Below are positions 20,815-29,678 of a stretch of 64,000 bases of DNA, one piece after another (positions within the stretch are counted from its first letter, which is position 1; every line of letters begins with the position of its first letter). A program made the position numbers and the translations under genes. The DNA is from Phenylobacterium deserti (GTDB taxonomy: Bacteria > Pseudomonadota > Alphaproteobacteria > Caulobacterales > Caulobacteraceae), in contig CALQQB010000007.1 in assembly GCA_943332615.1 (NCBI GenBank), positions 1 through 64,000 of the forward strand, given 5' to 3'. The notes under the pieces were generated by a model. It saw only the letters and a program-made list of their open reading frames with translations. It ran no database searches and was not told where the DNA came from.

Positions 20815-21387
20815 ATGTCCACAACCATGCCTGTAATGAGGGCAACGCTTCTGGTGGCCGCAGGGGTCGCGGCTCTGGCCCTGGCCGCCTGTGACAACGG
20901 CCCGTCGGCGGTCGCCCGCAAGCAGGCCGCGGGAACCCAGATGGCGACCAATGGCGCGCCATCGGCCTATGCCAATAGCCCGTCGGCATCCGACGATACG
21001 CCCCAGGTCGATCACCGCAGAGAGCCGGTGAAGCTGGTGGGCGGCAAGCCCATGTGGTCAGCCAGCCGCAAGTCTTCGGCCAACGAGAACGCCCAGCGCG
21101 CTTTCGACCGGAACGGGGCCGCCTTTGGCGCCCGCGACGTCGAAAGCTTCGTCGGCAAGGCGCATGCCTTCGTCGATCATCCGCCCAAGGGCACGCTGAC
21201 GATGACGCGGAAGAACGGCGACACTCTGTTCTACGACCCCAAGGGCAATATCTTCGCCGTGGCCTCGAAGGAGGGCGCGCCGCGCACGATGTTCAAGCCG
21301 GACGACGGCATGGCCTATTGGGAGCAACAGAAGTCGCGGGAGACGCGGCGGCAGGCCTCGCGGCGGAACCGGGACGACGACGCTTAG
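20815..21387 (+). CDS. Hypothetical lipoprotein
   Basis: A 190-residue exported protein of unknown function. MSTTMPVMRATLLVAAGVAA leads to the lipobox LAAC (Cys24), predicting lipid attachment after cleavage. The mature part is polar, with a central helix (SANENAQRAFDRNG) and a compact C-terminal part (GDTLFYDPKGNIFAVASKEG, MFKPDDGMAYWEQQK) before a basic tail. An AGGAGG seven bases before the ATG fixes the start over another ATG 24 bases upstream. It converges on ubiB across a GC-rich hairpin. Confidence 0.78.
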   Translation: MSTTMPVMRATLLVAAGVAALALAACDNGPSAVARKQAAGTQMATNGAPSAYANSPSASDDTPQVDHRREPVKLVGGKPMWSASRKSSANENAQRAFDRNGAAFGARDVESFVGKAHAFVDHPPKGTLTMTRKNGDTLFYDPKGNIFAVASKEGAPRTMFKPDDGMAYWEQQKSRETRRQASRRNRDDDA

Positions 21388-21401
21388 AAGCGCGCTCTGA
21401 T

Positions 21402-21433
21402 CCGCCCATCCGGGCGTTCTCCGGGATGGGCGG
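21402..21433. repeat. 10-bp inverted repeat between convergent genes
   Basis: CCGCCCATCC and GGATGGGCGG form a perfect stem with a 12-base loop between the ends of the lipoprotein gene and ubiB. There is no U-tract on either side, so classical intrinsic termination is not shown; it may act bidirectionally or stabilise 3' ends. Confidence 0.5.
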
Positions 21434-21448
21434 GCCTTGGGCGCGGCG

Positions 21449-22942
21449 CTAGCCGAACATCACGCCGACCAGAAACGCTCCCCCTGCCACGGCGGCCCCC
21501 AGGGCGAACCAAAGCAGCGCGTTCGAGCCCGCGACGGGCGGCGGCTGGGCGACCGGCTGGGCCTGGGTCAGGCGGGCGATGTTGCGCAGGGCGGTCCCGG
21601 CCTCGCCCGCCAGCTGCTTGATGCGGCTGATGGGGGAGAGCTCGCGGGCGATCCAGCGGCGGACCACCGGTTCAGCGGCGCCCCAGATATCGTGGGCGGG
21701 GTCGATGCGGCGGGCGACGCCCTCGACCGTCACCATGGTCTTCTGCAGGAGCACGAGTTCCGGCCGCAGACGCATCTCGTAGAGGGCGGTGATCTCGAAC
21801 AGCTGGGTCAGCACCCGGCTCATCGCCACTGCATTGGCCACCCGGCCGAACACCGGCTCGCCCACGGCCCTGAGCGCCTGTGCGAAGGCCGACACGCTAT
21901 GGTGGGACGGCACATAGCCGGCGTCGAAATGGACCTGGGCCACCCGCTCGTAGTCGCGTCGCAGGAACCCCCAGAGGATCTCGGCCAGGTAGCGCCGCTC
22001 GACCACGCCGAGGCGCCCGATGATTCCGAAATCGACCGCGAACAGCTTCGCCGGCGCGGCGGCGAACAGGTTGCCCTCATGCAGGTCGGCGTGAAAGACG
22101 CCCTTGTCCAGCGCCTGGGCCAGGAAGGCGCGGGTCAGGTTATCGGCCAGCGCCTTGCGGTCGAGGCCCGGCTGCTCCAGGCAGGCGTCGTCCGACAGCG
22201 GCAGGCCTTGCGCCCACTCCATGGTCAGCACCCGCTTGCCGACCCCGTCCCAGACCACCTTGGGCGAAGCCATATAGCCGTCGGCGGCCATCACCTCGGC
22301 CAGCTCGTCGGCCCCGGCCGCCTCCAGCCGCAGGTCCACCTCAAGCTCGGTGGCGCGGATCACGGTCCGGGCAAAGGCCTCCGGCTCCAGCCGGCGCACC
22401 GGCGGCGCCCACCGCTGCAGCAGCCGCCCCGCCAGGCCGAGCACGGCGCAGTCGTCCGTGATCCGCCGCTCGATCCCTGGCCGCAGCACCTTCACCGCCA
22501 CCCGGCGGCCGTCCAGCAGCACGCAGTCGTGCGCCTGGGCGAGCGACGCGGCTGCCACCGGCTCGCCGAACGTCGAGAACACCGCCGCGATCGGCCGCCC
22601 CAGTTCGCGCTCCACCTCGGCCCTCGCCAGGTGGGTCGGAAACGGTGGCAGGCGATCTTTCAGTCGTCCCAGGTCCTCGGCGAAGGCGCGGCCGAAGATA
22701 TCGGAGCGCGTGGACAGGAACTGCCCCAGCTTGATGGCCACGGGCCCCAGGTGCTCGAACGACCGCGCCAGCCGCTCGCCGGGACGCCCGTGGCGGTCGC
22801 TGGCGAACAGCCGCAGGCCGTTGGCCAGGGTCCGCACACCGGTGGAATAGAAGCCCTCGATCTCCTTGGGCAGCAGGGCGTCGTTGCGGACCAGCGTCCA
22901 CCCGGCCCCGAGCAGCCGCAGGAAGGCGCCCACCGAGGCCAT
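21449..22942 (-). CDS. ubiB: UbiB (ABC1/ADCK-type kinase-like protein for ubiquinone synthesis)
   Basis: A 497-residue atypical kinase needed for ubiquinone biosynthesis; it has ATPase activity and acts at the membrane. The family-defining KxGQ segment GPVAIKLGQFLSTRSDIFG is near residue 70, the Ala-rich loop is AAASLAQAHDCVL, the VAVKVLRPG lysine follows, and the catalytic loop is FHADLHEGNLF with DFGIIGRLG after it. The final ~30 residues are hydrophobic, likely a membrane anchor. It starts six bases downstream of ubiE on the same strand. Confidence 0.95.
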   Translation of the reverse strand: MASVGAFLRLLGAGWTLVRNDALLPKEIEGFYSTGVRTLANGLRLFASDRHGRPGERLARSFEHLGPVAIKLGQFLSTRSDIFGRAFAEDLGRLKDRLPPFPTHLARAEVERELGRPIAAVFSTFGEPVAAASLAQAHDCVLLDGRRVAVKVLRPGIERRITDDCAVLGLAGRLLQRWAPPVRRLEPEAFARTVIRATELEVDLRLEAAGADELAEVMAADGYMASPKVVWDGVGKRVLTMEWAQGLPLSDDACLEQPGLDRKALADNLTRAFLAQALDKGVFHADLHEGNLFAAAPAKLFAVDFGIIGRLGVVERRYLAEILWGFLRRDYERVAQVHFDAGYVPSHHSVSAFAQALRAVGEPVFGRVANAVAMSRVLTQLFEITALYEMRLRPELVLLQKTMVTVEGVARRIDPAHDIWGAAEPVVRRWIARELSPISRIKQLAGEAGTALRNIARLTQAQPVAQPPPVAGSNALLWFALGAAVAGGAFLVGVMFG

Positions 22943-22947
22943 GTGCG

Positions 22948-23706
22948 CTAGATCGCCCGCCCGGTGTGCAGCGCCGCGACGCCGCCGGTGAAGTTGGTCC
23001 AGCCCACCTGGCTGAAGCCTGCGTCGCGGATCATGCCGGCGAACCGCGCCTGGTCCGGGAACCGGCGGATGCTCTCCACCAGGTACTGGTAGCTCTCCCG
23101 GTCGTTGGCCACCCGCGCGCCGATCTCCGGGATCACCTTGAAGGAATAGGCGTCATAGGCGGCGCGCAGCGCCTCGGTCACCGGTCGCGAGAACTCCAGG
23201 CACAGGAACCGGCCGCCCGGTTTCAGCACCCGCCGCGCCTCGACCAAGGCGCCCGGGATATCGGTGACATTGCGGATCCCGAAGCTGATCACATAGGCGT
23301 CGGCGGCCGCGTCCGGCAGCGGAAGGCGCTGGGCGTCGCCCACGGCCCAGGCGATCTCTGGCAGGCCGCCCCGCTCGCGACCGGCGGCGATCATCTCGGC
23401 ATTGTAGTCGATTACAAATACCTGGGCGTCGTCGCCCCCGCGCCGCAGCTGGGCCCGCCGGGCCAGTTTGGCGAAGCGGCGCGCCATGTCCCCGGTGCCG
23501 CCAGCGCAGTCGATGATGGTTTCGCCCGGCTGCGGGTTCAGTCGCGAGGCGACCGCATCCTTCCAGAGCCGATGGAGGCCGGCGCTCATCAGATCGTTCA
23601 TCAGGTCATAGCGCGAGGCGACCCGGTCGAAGACCCCGCGCACCAGTCCCGCCTTGTCGGCGGCGTCGACATCACGAAAGCCGAATGTGGCGGAAGGCCC
23701 AGTCAT
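22948..23706 (-). CDS. ubiE: Demethylmenaquinone/2-methoxy-6-polyprenyl-benzoquinol methyltransferase
   Basis: SAM-dependent C-methyltransferase of quinone synthesis, 252 aa. Visible motifs are [20 protein letters not shown] with RLWKD, the SAM-binding [10 protein letters not shown], and the UbiE signature [10 protein letters not shown], with FLCLEFSRP later. With ubiB immediately downstream this is a ubiquinone operon; menaquinone use cannot be judged. The inverted-repeat-containing gap upstream separates it from divergent mutM. Confidence 0.96.
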   Translation of the reverse strand: MTGPSATFGFRDVDAADKAGLVRGVFDRVASRYDLMNDLMSAGLHRLWKDAVASRLNPQPGETIIDCAGGTGDMARRFAKLARRAQLRRGGDDAQVFVIDYNAEMIAAGRERGGLPEIAWAVGDAQRLPLPDAAADAYVISFGIRNVTDIPGALVEARRVLKPGGRFLCLEFSRPVTEALRAAYDAYSFKVIPEIGARVANDRESYQYLVESIRRFPDQARFAGMIRDAGFSQVGWTNFTGGVAALHTGRAI

Positions 23707-23788
23707 GGCCGCGTCTTTAACCGCCCACGGACGCGAAGCCTAGGCGCAGTGAGAGCGGCGTAGCCGCAAGGCAGACCACAGATTTCAC

Positions 23789-23837
23789 GGATTTGCACGG
23801 ATGGCCGCCGCGCCCTCTTCGAAATCCGTGGAAATCC
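23789..23837. repeat. Intergenic inverted repeat (14 bp, one mismatch)
   Basis: GGATTTGCACGGAT (23789–23802) and ATCCGTGGAAATCC (23824–23837) are inverted copies with one mismatch and a 21-base loop. They lie in the ubiE–mutM gap within a longer run of ACGGATTT/AAATCCG words, the look of a dispersed REP-like element. No gene is seen in this 195-base gap. Confidence 0.5.
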
Positions 23838-23901
23838 GGGGTTCCAACTTTGTGGCGCTGACGCGCCTTGGCGCCCGCGCCGCAACCGCTACTAAGGCCG
23901 C

Positions 23902-24765
23902 ATGCCCGAGCTTCCCGAGGTCGAGACAGTGCGCGGCGGCCTGGCCCCCGTGCTGGAGGGTCACAGGCTGGCGCGCGTCGAGGCGCGGCGGCCCGACCTG
24001 CGTTTTCCCTTGCCGCCGAACTTCGTGCAGTTCCTGACCGGCGCCACCATCACGAAGCTGGAGCGCCGCGCGAAGTACCTGCTGGCCCGCCTGGACCGCG
24101 AGGACACCCTGGTCATGCATCTGGGCATGAGCGGCCGGTTCGAGATCTCCAGACCGGACGGCGCCAGCCGGCCCGGCCAGTTTCACTCCGCTCCCGATCC
24201 CGACCCCAAACACGCCCACATTGTCTTCGAGACTGAGGCGGGCACGCGGGTGACCTATTACGACCCGCGTCGGTTCGGATACATGGCGCTGATCAATACC
24301 GCGACCTTCGACCTGCATCCCTGGTTCGCCGCCCTGGGCCCCGAACCCCTGTCCGCCGCCTTTGATGTCGAGCGCCTGCGGACCACCTTCGCGGGGCGAA
24401 AACAGGGGCCCAAGACCCTGTTGCTGGACCAGCGCGTGGTCGCAGGCCTGGGAAATATCTATGTCTGCGAGGCCCTGAACCGCGCCCGCATCTCGCCGTT
24501 CAAGCCGGCTGGCGGGGTCCCGGCCGCGCGGCTGGCGAGGCTGGTTCCGGAGATCAAGGCGGTGCTGGCCGAGGCGATCCAGGCCGGCGGCTCCACCCTG
24601 CGCGACTTCGCCCAGACCGACGGGGCCCTGGGCTATTTCCAGCATCGTTTCCGCACCTATGACCGCGAAGGCCAGCCGTGCCGTAACGACGGTTGCACCG
24701 GCGTGATCGACCGCAAGCTCCAGGCCGGGCGCTCCACCTTCTACTGCCCGGTCTGCCAGAAATGA
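23902..24765 (+). CDS. mutM: Formamidopyrimidine-DNA glycosylase
   Basis: Bifunctional glycosylase/AP lyase that removes 8-oxoguanine and formamidopyrimidines. The processed N-terminus MPELPEVETVRGGL provides the catalytic Pro2 and Glu3. LVMHLGMSGRFE, YYDPRRFG and GLGNIYVCEAL with RISPFKPA follow. The C-terminal zinc finger has all four cysteines (CRNDGC…CPVC) with the QAGRSTFYC core. 287 aa, normal length. The stop overlaps the next ATG (ATGA). Confidence 0.97.
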   Translation: MPELPEVETVRGGLAPVLEGHRLARVEARRPDLRFPLPPNFVQFLTGATITKLERRAKYLLARLDREDTLVMHLGMSGRFEISRPDGASRPGQFHSAPDPDPKHAHIVFETEAGTRVTYYDPRRFGYMALINTATFDLHPWFAALGPEPLSAAFDVERLRTTFAGRKQGPKTLLLDQRVVAGLGNIYVCEALNRARISPFKPAGGVPAARLARLVPEIKAVLAEAIQAGGSTLRDFAQTDGALGYFQHRFRTYDREGQPCRNDGCTGVIDRKLQAGRSTFYCPVCQK

Positions 24766-25622
24766 GAGCGGCCTTTATCGGATTTGCCGTCGCGCTGGCG
24801 TGCGCCCTGGCGGCCCGCGCCGCCCCGCCCGTGTGGATGGTCAGGGACGCGGACTCCGAACTGGTGCTGTTCGGTTCGGTCCACATCCTGCCACCGGGGC
24901 TCAAGTGGCGGCCCGCGGCGCTGGATGCAGCCCTGGCCCGCGCCGACGATGTCTGGTTCGAGCTGCCCATGGACCCGGCCAGCCAGGCCCAGGTCGCCCA
25001 GCTGGCGGCCGGCCTGGGCGTCCTGCCGCCCGGCCAGTCATTGTTCGCCCTGCTGCCGCCCGCCGACGCCCAGATGCTGATGAAGGTCGCCGACGCCTAC
25101 GGCGTGGACCGCCTGACCCTGGACCGGCTTGAACCCTGGCTGGCGGAGGTAGCGCTGGCGGGCGCGGCCTACCGCAAGGCCGGCGCCGACACCGAGCACG
25201 GGGTGGAAGCGACGCTCAACGCCGCGACGCCGCGCGCCGCGCGCCGCGCGGCGTTCGAGACCCCCGCCGAGCAACTCGCCCTCTTCGATCAGGCGCCGAT
25301 GCCGGAACAGATCGCCTCCCTGCGCGAGACGCTGGGCGAACTGGAGGCCGATCCGGAGGCCTATATGAAGCTGGTGCGCGCCTGGGTGGCGGGCGATGTG
25401 GCGGGGCTGGACCGTGAGGCCCTGCAGCCGCTGCGCGACGCCGCGCCAAAGATGTTCGCCCGCCTGGTCGCCGGCCGGAACGAACGTTGGCTGAAGATCC
25501 TCCAGAGGCGGCTGAAGGGCCACGGCCGCACCGTCGTCATCGTCGGCGTCGGCCACCTGGTGGGCCCCGGCGGCCTGCCGGCCCGCCTGCGCGCCCTTGG
25601 CTATTCGGTCACGGGGCCGTAA
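24762..25622 (+). CDS. TraB/GumN family exported protein
   Basis: A 286-residue protein with a cleavable signal peptide ([20 protein letters not shown]). The family motifs are [11 protein letters not shown] near the N-terminus and [13 protein letters not shown] near the C-terminus, the two GxxH/GxGH motifs proposed to make a metal site in TraB/GumN (Tiki-like) proteins. Relatives are putative metalloproteases; activity here is inferred. The ATGA overlap with mutM implies coupled translation. The start is set by the signal peptide; the frame is open into mutM. Confidence 0.88.
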   Translation: MRAAFIGFAVALACALAARAAPPVWMVRDADSELVLFGSVHILPPGLKWRPAALDAALARADDVWFELPMDPASQAQVAQLAAGLGVLPPGQSLFALLPPADAQMLMKVADAYGVDRLTLDRLEPWLAEVALAGAAYRKAGADTEHGVEATLNAATPRAARRAAFETPAEQLALFDQAPMPEQIASLRETLGELEADPEAYMKLVRAWVAGDVAGLDREALQPLRDAAPKMFARLVAGRNERWLKILQRRLKGHGRTVVIVGVGHLVGPGGLPARLRALGYSVTGP

Positions 25623-25665
25623 GGGCGTCTCCAACCCCGGAGCCTGTCCCGAGAGTGGAGCGTCC

Positions 25666-26445
25666 ATGAGCTATCAGACCCTGATCGTCGAGACCCCCAG
25701 CCCCGGGGTCACCCTGATCCGCCTGAACCGGCCCGAGGCGCTGAACGCCCTGAACAGCCAACTGCTTGGGGAGCTGTCGACCGCGTTGGACCACGCCGAG
25801 GCCGACGACGACGTTCGCTGCCTGGTGCTGACCGGCTCGGACCGCGCCTTCGCCGCCGGCGCCGACATCAAGGAGATGTCCGACAAGTCCTACGCCCAGA
25901 TGTTCGCGTCGAACTTTTTCGGCGCGGCCGGCCAGCGGATGGAGCGGTTCCGCAAGCCGATCATCGCCGCGGTCGCCGGCTACGCCCTGGGCGGCGGCTG
26001 CGAACTGGCCATGCTGTGCGACTTCATCATCGCCGCCGAAACGGCGAAGTTCGGACAGCCCGAGATCAACCTCGGCGTCATGCCCGGCATCGGCGGCACG
26101 CAGCGGCTGCCGCGCGCCGTGGGCAAGGCCAAGGCCATGGACATGATGCTGACCGCCCGCATGATGGACGCCGTCGAGGCTGAGCGCGCGGGCCTGGTCT
26201 CCCGCGTGGTTCCCGCCGACAAGCTGTTGGACGAGGCCCTGACCGCCGCCGCGAAGATCGCTGGCCAGTCAGCACTCGCCGTGATGATGAACAAGGAGCT
26301 GGTCAACGCCGCCTTCGAGACCACGCTGGCCACCGGCGTGAGCATGGAGCGCCGCCTGTTCCACTCGCTGTTTGCCTTCGAGGACCAGAAGGAAGGCATG
26401 GCCGCCTTTATCGACAAGCGGAAGCCGCAGTTCAAAGGCCGCTGA
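25666..26445 (+). CDS. Enoyl-CoA hydratase
   Basis: A crotonase-fold enzyme hydrating trans-2-enoyl-CoA in fatty-acid beta-oxidation, 259 aa. Both catalytic glutamates are present, in [11 protein letters not shown] and [20 protein letters not shown], and the oxyanion-hole [10 protein letters not shown] is intact, so hydratase activity is likely. The ATG after GTGGAG is chosen rather than an upstream in-frame start inside the TraB gene. A crotonase gene between mutM and rpsT/dnaA is a feature I associate with the Caulobacter dnaA neighbourhood. Confidence 0.92.
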   Translation: MSYQTLIVETPSPGVTLIRLNRPEALNALNSQLLGELSTALDHAEADDDVRCLVLTGSDRAFAAGADIKEMSDKSYAQMFASNFFGAAGQRMERFRKPIIAAVAGYALGGGCELAMLCDFIIAAETAKFGQPEINLGVMPGIGGTQRLPRAVGKAKAMDMMLTARMMDAVEAERAGLVSRVVPADKLLDEALTAAAKIAGQSALAVMMNKELVNAAFETTLATGVSMERRLFHSLFAFEDQKEGMAAFIDKRKPQFKGR

Positions 26446-26462
26446 TTAGGCGTCCGCCGCCA

Positions 26463-26491
26463 TTGACCGCGGGGGTCCCTTTCAGTATATC
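26463..26491 (+). promoter_or_regulatory. Promoter of rpsT
   Basis: TTGACC (26463–26468), a 17-base spacer and TATATC (26486–26491) form a strong sigma-70-type promoter 65 bases before the rpsT start, in the gap after the enoyl-CoA hydratase gene. Confidence 0.65.
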
Positions 26492-26555
26492 CGCGCCTCC
26501 ATTTCGCCCGTCCGGTCCCAGCCGGGCGCGCTATCCGTTTTGAGAGCAGTCCTGA

Positions 26556-26825
26556 ATGGCCAATACGCCCGGCTCCAAGAAGGCGGTCCGCAAGATCGCC
26601 CGCCGCACCGAAGTCAACACCGCGCGCCGGTCGCGCGTGCGCACCTTCCTGCGCAAGTTCGAAGAGGCCGTGACCTCGGGCGACGGGGCCGCCGCGAAGG
26701 CGGCCTTCGTGAAGGCCCAGTCCGAGCTGATGCGCGCTGTCACCAAGGGTGTCGTGCACAAGAACACCGGCTCGCGGAAAGTTTCGCGCCTGGCCGCCCA
26801 GCTGAAGAAGATGCCCGCCGCCTGA
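26556..26825 (+). CDS. rpsT: 30S ribosomal protein S20
   Basis: An 89-residue, Lys/Arg/Ala-rich helical protein that binds 16S r[37 protein letters not shown] and [20 protein letters not shown] are characteristic. It has its own promoter upstream and an intrinsic terminator 60 bases downstream, so it is a separate transcription unit just before dnaA, as in several Proteobacteria. Confidence 0.97.
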   Translation: MANTPGSKKAVRKIARRTEVNTARRSRVRTFLRKFEEAVTSGDGAAAKAAFVKAQSELMRAVTKGVVHKNTGSRKVSRLAAQLKKMPAA

Positions 26826-26882
26826 TATCGGCCGCGGGACATCGGCAAGGCGGGCCTAACCCCCTCGCCTCCAGGAATTCCC

Positions 26883-26914
26883 AAGAGAGCGTCCCCAGGG
26901 TGCTCTCTTTTTTC
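26883..26914 (+). terminator. rpsT: Intrinsic terminator after rpsT
   Basis: AAGAGAGC (26883–26890) pairs with GCTCTCTT (26902–26909) over an 11-base loop and runs into a T-tract. It separates the rpsT transcript from dnaA. Confidence 0.88.
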
Positions 26915-27243
26915 TTGTCGGAATCCGGTCGTTGGGTGCGACACTTCCGACCTCAAACCTCGGGTCACGAGATCGGTTTTTCGGCCTTCCCTTTGGCCAA
27001 AAAGGGTCCCCGTTGAGTCAACAGAAATAGTTCTAGGTACAAAAAAGAATCACCGTTGACCCCCCCATGGCCACCACTAGTGTCGGCCTTCTTACAGGTT
27101 CCTACCTTTGATCCCGGGGACAAACCGGGGCGGCGGCGAAGCACATGTCTTCGGCGGGTAAGTACCTGTTTGCGTTGAAAAAATGATACAACCGGGGGGT
27201 TCGGGACCCTGGTTCGTCGATATGGATGATGGGGCTTCTAGGA
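26915..27243 (+). promoter_or_regulatory. dnaA: dnaA control region with three GANTC sites
   Basis: This 329-base gap holds no convincing gene. It is less GC-rich than its surroundings and has three GANTC sites: 26921–26925, 27015–27019 and 27047–27051. The middle one is the centre of an 11-bp palindrome, GTTGAGTCAAC (27012–27022). A TTGACC at 27056 could be a -35, but I see no good -10. No TTATCCACA-type DnaA box was found. By analogy with Caulobacter, methylation by CcrM and GcrA binding may set dnaA expression; the leader before the start would be over 100 bases. Confidence 0.5.
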
Positions 27244-28689
27244 ATGACGAGCGGAGGGGCTGCGGGAGCCATGGCAAGCGCACCGGCATCAGCCGTGTGG
27301 AGCAAGACCTGCCAGGTCCTGAAGCGTGAACTGGGCGATGCGACGTTCGGGTCGTGGCTGGGCCAGGCGGCCCTGCGCGAGACCGCGGACGAGGTCTGTG
27401 TCGTGGCGGCCACGGGGGTAGCGCGCGACTGGATTCGGAATAACGCCTGGCGTCGGATTGGCGAGCTTTGGGCCCAGAACGACCCGTTGGGCCGCCGGCT
27501 GGATCTGAAGTCGCGGATGGAGGTCGATACCCTGCCGCCGTCGGCGTCCGCCGCAGTTGCGCGGAGCGGCCTCCAAGGTGAGCCCCTGACCGCTGAAGTG
27601 TTCGAGATCGAGGCCGGCAAGGTCGCCCCGGTCGCCGCGCGCCAGGGCCGGCTGCAGGGCCTGCAGGAACGCTACAGCTTCGACACCTTCGTGTCCGGCC
27701 CGGCCAACGAGTTCGCCTTCGCGGTCGCGCGCCGGGTGGCGTCCTGGGCCGACGGCCACTTCAATCCGGTGGTGTTCCACGGCCCCTATGGCTTCGGGAA
27801 GACCCACCTCCTGAACGCCCTGGCGTGGGAAGCCCTGCGCAACGCGCCGGGCAAGCGCGTGGTCTATCTCTCCGCCGAGCGGTTCACCTCCACCTTCGTC
27901 AAGGCCTTGCAGGACAAGCAGACCGCGGCGTTCAAGGAGGAGCTGCGTAACGCCGACCTGCTGCTGATCGACGACGTCCACTTCGTGGCCGGCAAGACCC
28001 AGACCCAGGAGGAGCTGTTCCACACCCTGATCGCTCTGGTCGAGGACGGCCGCCGCGTGGTGTTGACCGCCGACCGCTCGCCCAATGAGCTTTCGGAGAT
28101 GGAGCCTCGCCTGCGTTCGCACCTTCAGGCCGGCCTCGTCTGCGGCATCGAGCCGGCGGACCGCACGCTTCGCCTGGGAATCCTGGAGCGCAAGCTGCAC
28201 ACCCTGGCCCAGCAGGGCGGCTTCGTGCCGGCCGCGCGGCCCGAGGTGCTGCAATTCCTGGCCGATCGCTTCACCGACAGCGTCCGTGAACTGGAAGGCG
28301 CGCTCAATACCCTGGTGGCCCGCGTGGGCGGCGATATCGCCCGCCTGGGCCTGGACGAGGCGCAATCGATCCTGCGGCCGCACCTGAGCGTCAACGAGCG
28401 CAAGGTGACCGTGGACATCATCCAGAAGGCGGTCGCCGAGCATTTCGGGCTGAAGCAGGCCGACCTGATCTCGGAGCGCCGCGCCCGCGCAGTGGCCCGC
28501 CCGCGGCAGGTGGCCATGTGGCTGGCCAAGCAGATCACCACCCGGTCGCTGCCGGACATCGGCCGCCGGTTCGGCGGTCGCGACCACACCACCGTGCTGC
28601 ACGCGGTGCGCCGGATCGAGAGCCTCAAGGCCGAGGACCCGGTCCTGGCCCGCGACTGCGACGTGCTGCTGCGCAAGTTGCGCGGCTAG
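27244..28689 (+). CDS. dnaA: Chromosomal replication initiator DnaA
   Basis: AAA+ initiator that binds DnaA boxes and opens the origin. With this start it has 481 residues. Domain I has VWSKTCQVLKRELGDATFGSW. The ATPase has Walker A GPYGFGKTH (Lys186), Walker B LLLIDDVHF (Asp243/Asp244) and sensor 1 VVLTADRSPNE. The DNA-binding domain IV ends with the signature GRDHTTVLHAVRRI. The start is uncertain: ATGs at 27226, 27229, 27244 and 27271 are all in frame, and 27271 follows GGGAG. The origin itself is not evident here. Confidence 0.96.
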   Translation: MTSGGAAGAMASAPASAVWSKTCQVLKRELGDATFGSWLGQAALRETADEVCVVAATGVARDWIRNNAWRRIGELWAQNDPLGRRLDLKSRMEVDTLPPSASAAVARSGLQGEPLTAEVFEIEAGKVAPVAARQGRLQGLQERYSFDTFVSGPANEFAFAVARRVASWADGHFNPVVFHGPYGFGKTHLLNALAWEALRNAPGKRVVYLSAERFTSTFVKALQDKQTAAFKEELRNADLLLIDDVHFVAGKTQTQEELFHTLIALVEDGRRVVLTADRSPNELSEMEPRLRSHLQAGLVCGIEPADRTLRLGILERKLHTLAQQGGFVPAARPEVLQFLADRFTDSVRELEGALNTLVARVGGDIARLGLDEAQSILRPHLSVNERKVTVDIIQKAVAEHFGLKQADLISERRARAVARPRQVAMWLAKQITTRSLPDIGRRFGGRDHTTVLHAVRRIESLKAEDPVLARDCDVLLRKLRG

Positions 28690-28807
28690 CTACACGTCTC
28701 TTGAGGGGAGCGCCGACTAGGGGTCCGCCGTGAGGCGCGCCCTTTGTTGGTCATGGGGGATGGGTTCGGCGGCGACGCTGGAGCCGAAAGGGCGTAGGGT
28801 CATGTGA

Positions 28808-28823
28808 TCCGCGCAACCGCGGA
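28808..28823. repeat. Small hairpin upstream of the DUF6481-like gene
   Basis: TCCGCG and CGCGGA flank a CAAC tetraloop 20 bases before the start codon. It may occlude the ribosome site; otherwise the 153-base gap after dnaA shows nothing definite. Confidence 0.3.
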
Positions 28824-28842
28824 CCATCCTGAAAAGCTGCTC

Positions 28843-29202
28843 ATGCGAGACCTCAAGGGCTCCAGCCACACCGACCGGCAAGCCGCCGCCGCCGAGGCCA
28901 AGGCCGCGCTGCTGGCGAAGCTGAAGCCGAAGACCGCCGTCACCGACCCGCTGTTCGCCGAGCGGGCGGCGATGAAGGCGGAGGAACTGCGGCTGGTGCG
29001 CGAGCAGCGCGCCCAGGAAAAAGCCGACGCCAAGCAGGTGACCGCCGACAAGGCCGCCGCGGTTCAGGCGGCCATCCTCGCCGATGAGGAGGCCGCCCTC
29101 GCCGACAAGCGGGGCGCCCGCAAAGAGCGCAAGCAGCTCAGCAAGGAAGACGCGAAGGCCAAGCGCGACGCGAAGTACGCCGCCCGCCAAGCGCGGCGCT
29201 AG
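28843..29202 (+). CDS. DUF6481-like Ala/Lys-rich coiled-coil protein
   Basis: A 119-residue, highly charged protein predicted to be almost entirely helical. MRDLKGSSHTDRQAAAAEAK, the Ala-Glu-Arg-rich middle and the basic end KRDAKYAARQARR match the layout of DUF6481 proteins. No enzymatic motif or signal peptide is present; function unknown. The internal ATG is chosen because similarity starts there, although no clear Shine-Dalgarno is visible. Confidence 0.65.
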   Translation: MRDLKGSSHTDRQAAAAEAKAALLAKLKPKTAVTDPLFAERAAMKAEELRLVREQRAQEKADAKQVTADKAAAVQAAILADEEAALADKRGARKERKQLSKEDAKAKRDAKYAARQARR

Positions 29203-29226
29203 CCCCACAACGCCTCAGTAATTGGC

Positions 29227-29562
29227 CTAGGCCCGGACGAGCGCCGGGGCCCGGCTGCGGCGCAGAATCGCGCCCATGATGCCGAAGCCTCCGATCGTCA
29301 GGGTCCAGGTCGCAGGCTCGATGTCCGCAGTCCAGCCGGGCAGCAGGGCCGCGTCGTCCGCGTGGGAGTCGGGCCTGCCCCCGGCCTTCTGCGTCGCCGA
29401 GCCGATGCCGTCGAACCCGCCGTTGGCCAGGCGTTCGACCGCGCCGGCGTCGCGGGGGGCGACGATCAGCGCCAGGCCTACGAGGACGGCCCCAACCGAA
29501 AGGCGGGAGCTCGAGAGGCGGGCGGTGGTGAGGGGCACGGGCCTGTCCTTGCAGCGAACCAA
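29227..29562 (-). CDS. Small PEP-CTERM sorting-signal protein
   Basis: A 111-residue exported protein. The N-terminal signal (LSVGAVLVGLALIVAPRDAGA) is followed by a short mature region (ERLANGGFDGIGS) and a C-terminal tripartite sorting signal: EPATW, a hydrophobic helix (TLTIGGFGIMGAIL) and a basic end (RRSRAPALVRA). This is the PEP-CTERM pattern processed by exosortase; the first Pro of the usual PEP is replaced by Ile. No exosortase gene is in the window. A GTG nine codons in is an alternative start. The mature part is too short for an enzyme. Confidence 0.75.
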   Translation of the reverse strand: MVRCKDRPVPLTTARLSSSRLSVGAVLVGLALIVAPRDAGAVERLANGGFDGIGSATQKAGGRPDSHADDAALLPGWTADIEPATWTLTIGGFGIMGAILRRSRAPALVRA

Positions 29563-29621
29563 TTGCGCCGATCAGGGCATGGCTGGGTTAACATCGGTTG
29601 CCACGCGGAGGGGCGCGCACG

Positions 29622-29650
29622 AAAAAGGCGGCCGGATCGCTCCAGCCGCC
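29622..29650 (-). terminator. pnp: Intrinsic terminator after pnp
   Basis: On the minus strand GGCGGC (29650–29645), a 12-base loop, GCCGCC (29632–29627) and TTTTT form a terminator about 30 bases past the pnp stop. Confidence 0.85.
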
Positions 29651-29678
29651 CTCCTCATTTTAGCGAACGTCGCGGCGC

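Noticed and set aside
26915..27243. Chromosomal origin of replication
   Set aside because: The gap before dnaA is AT-richer and has GANTC sites, but I found no DnaA boxes or CtrA sites (TTAA-N7-TTAA). In Caulobacter the origin is not directly at dnaA.
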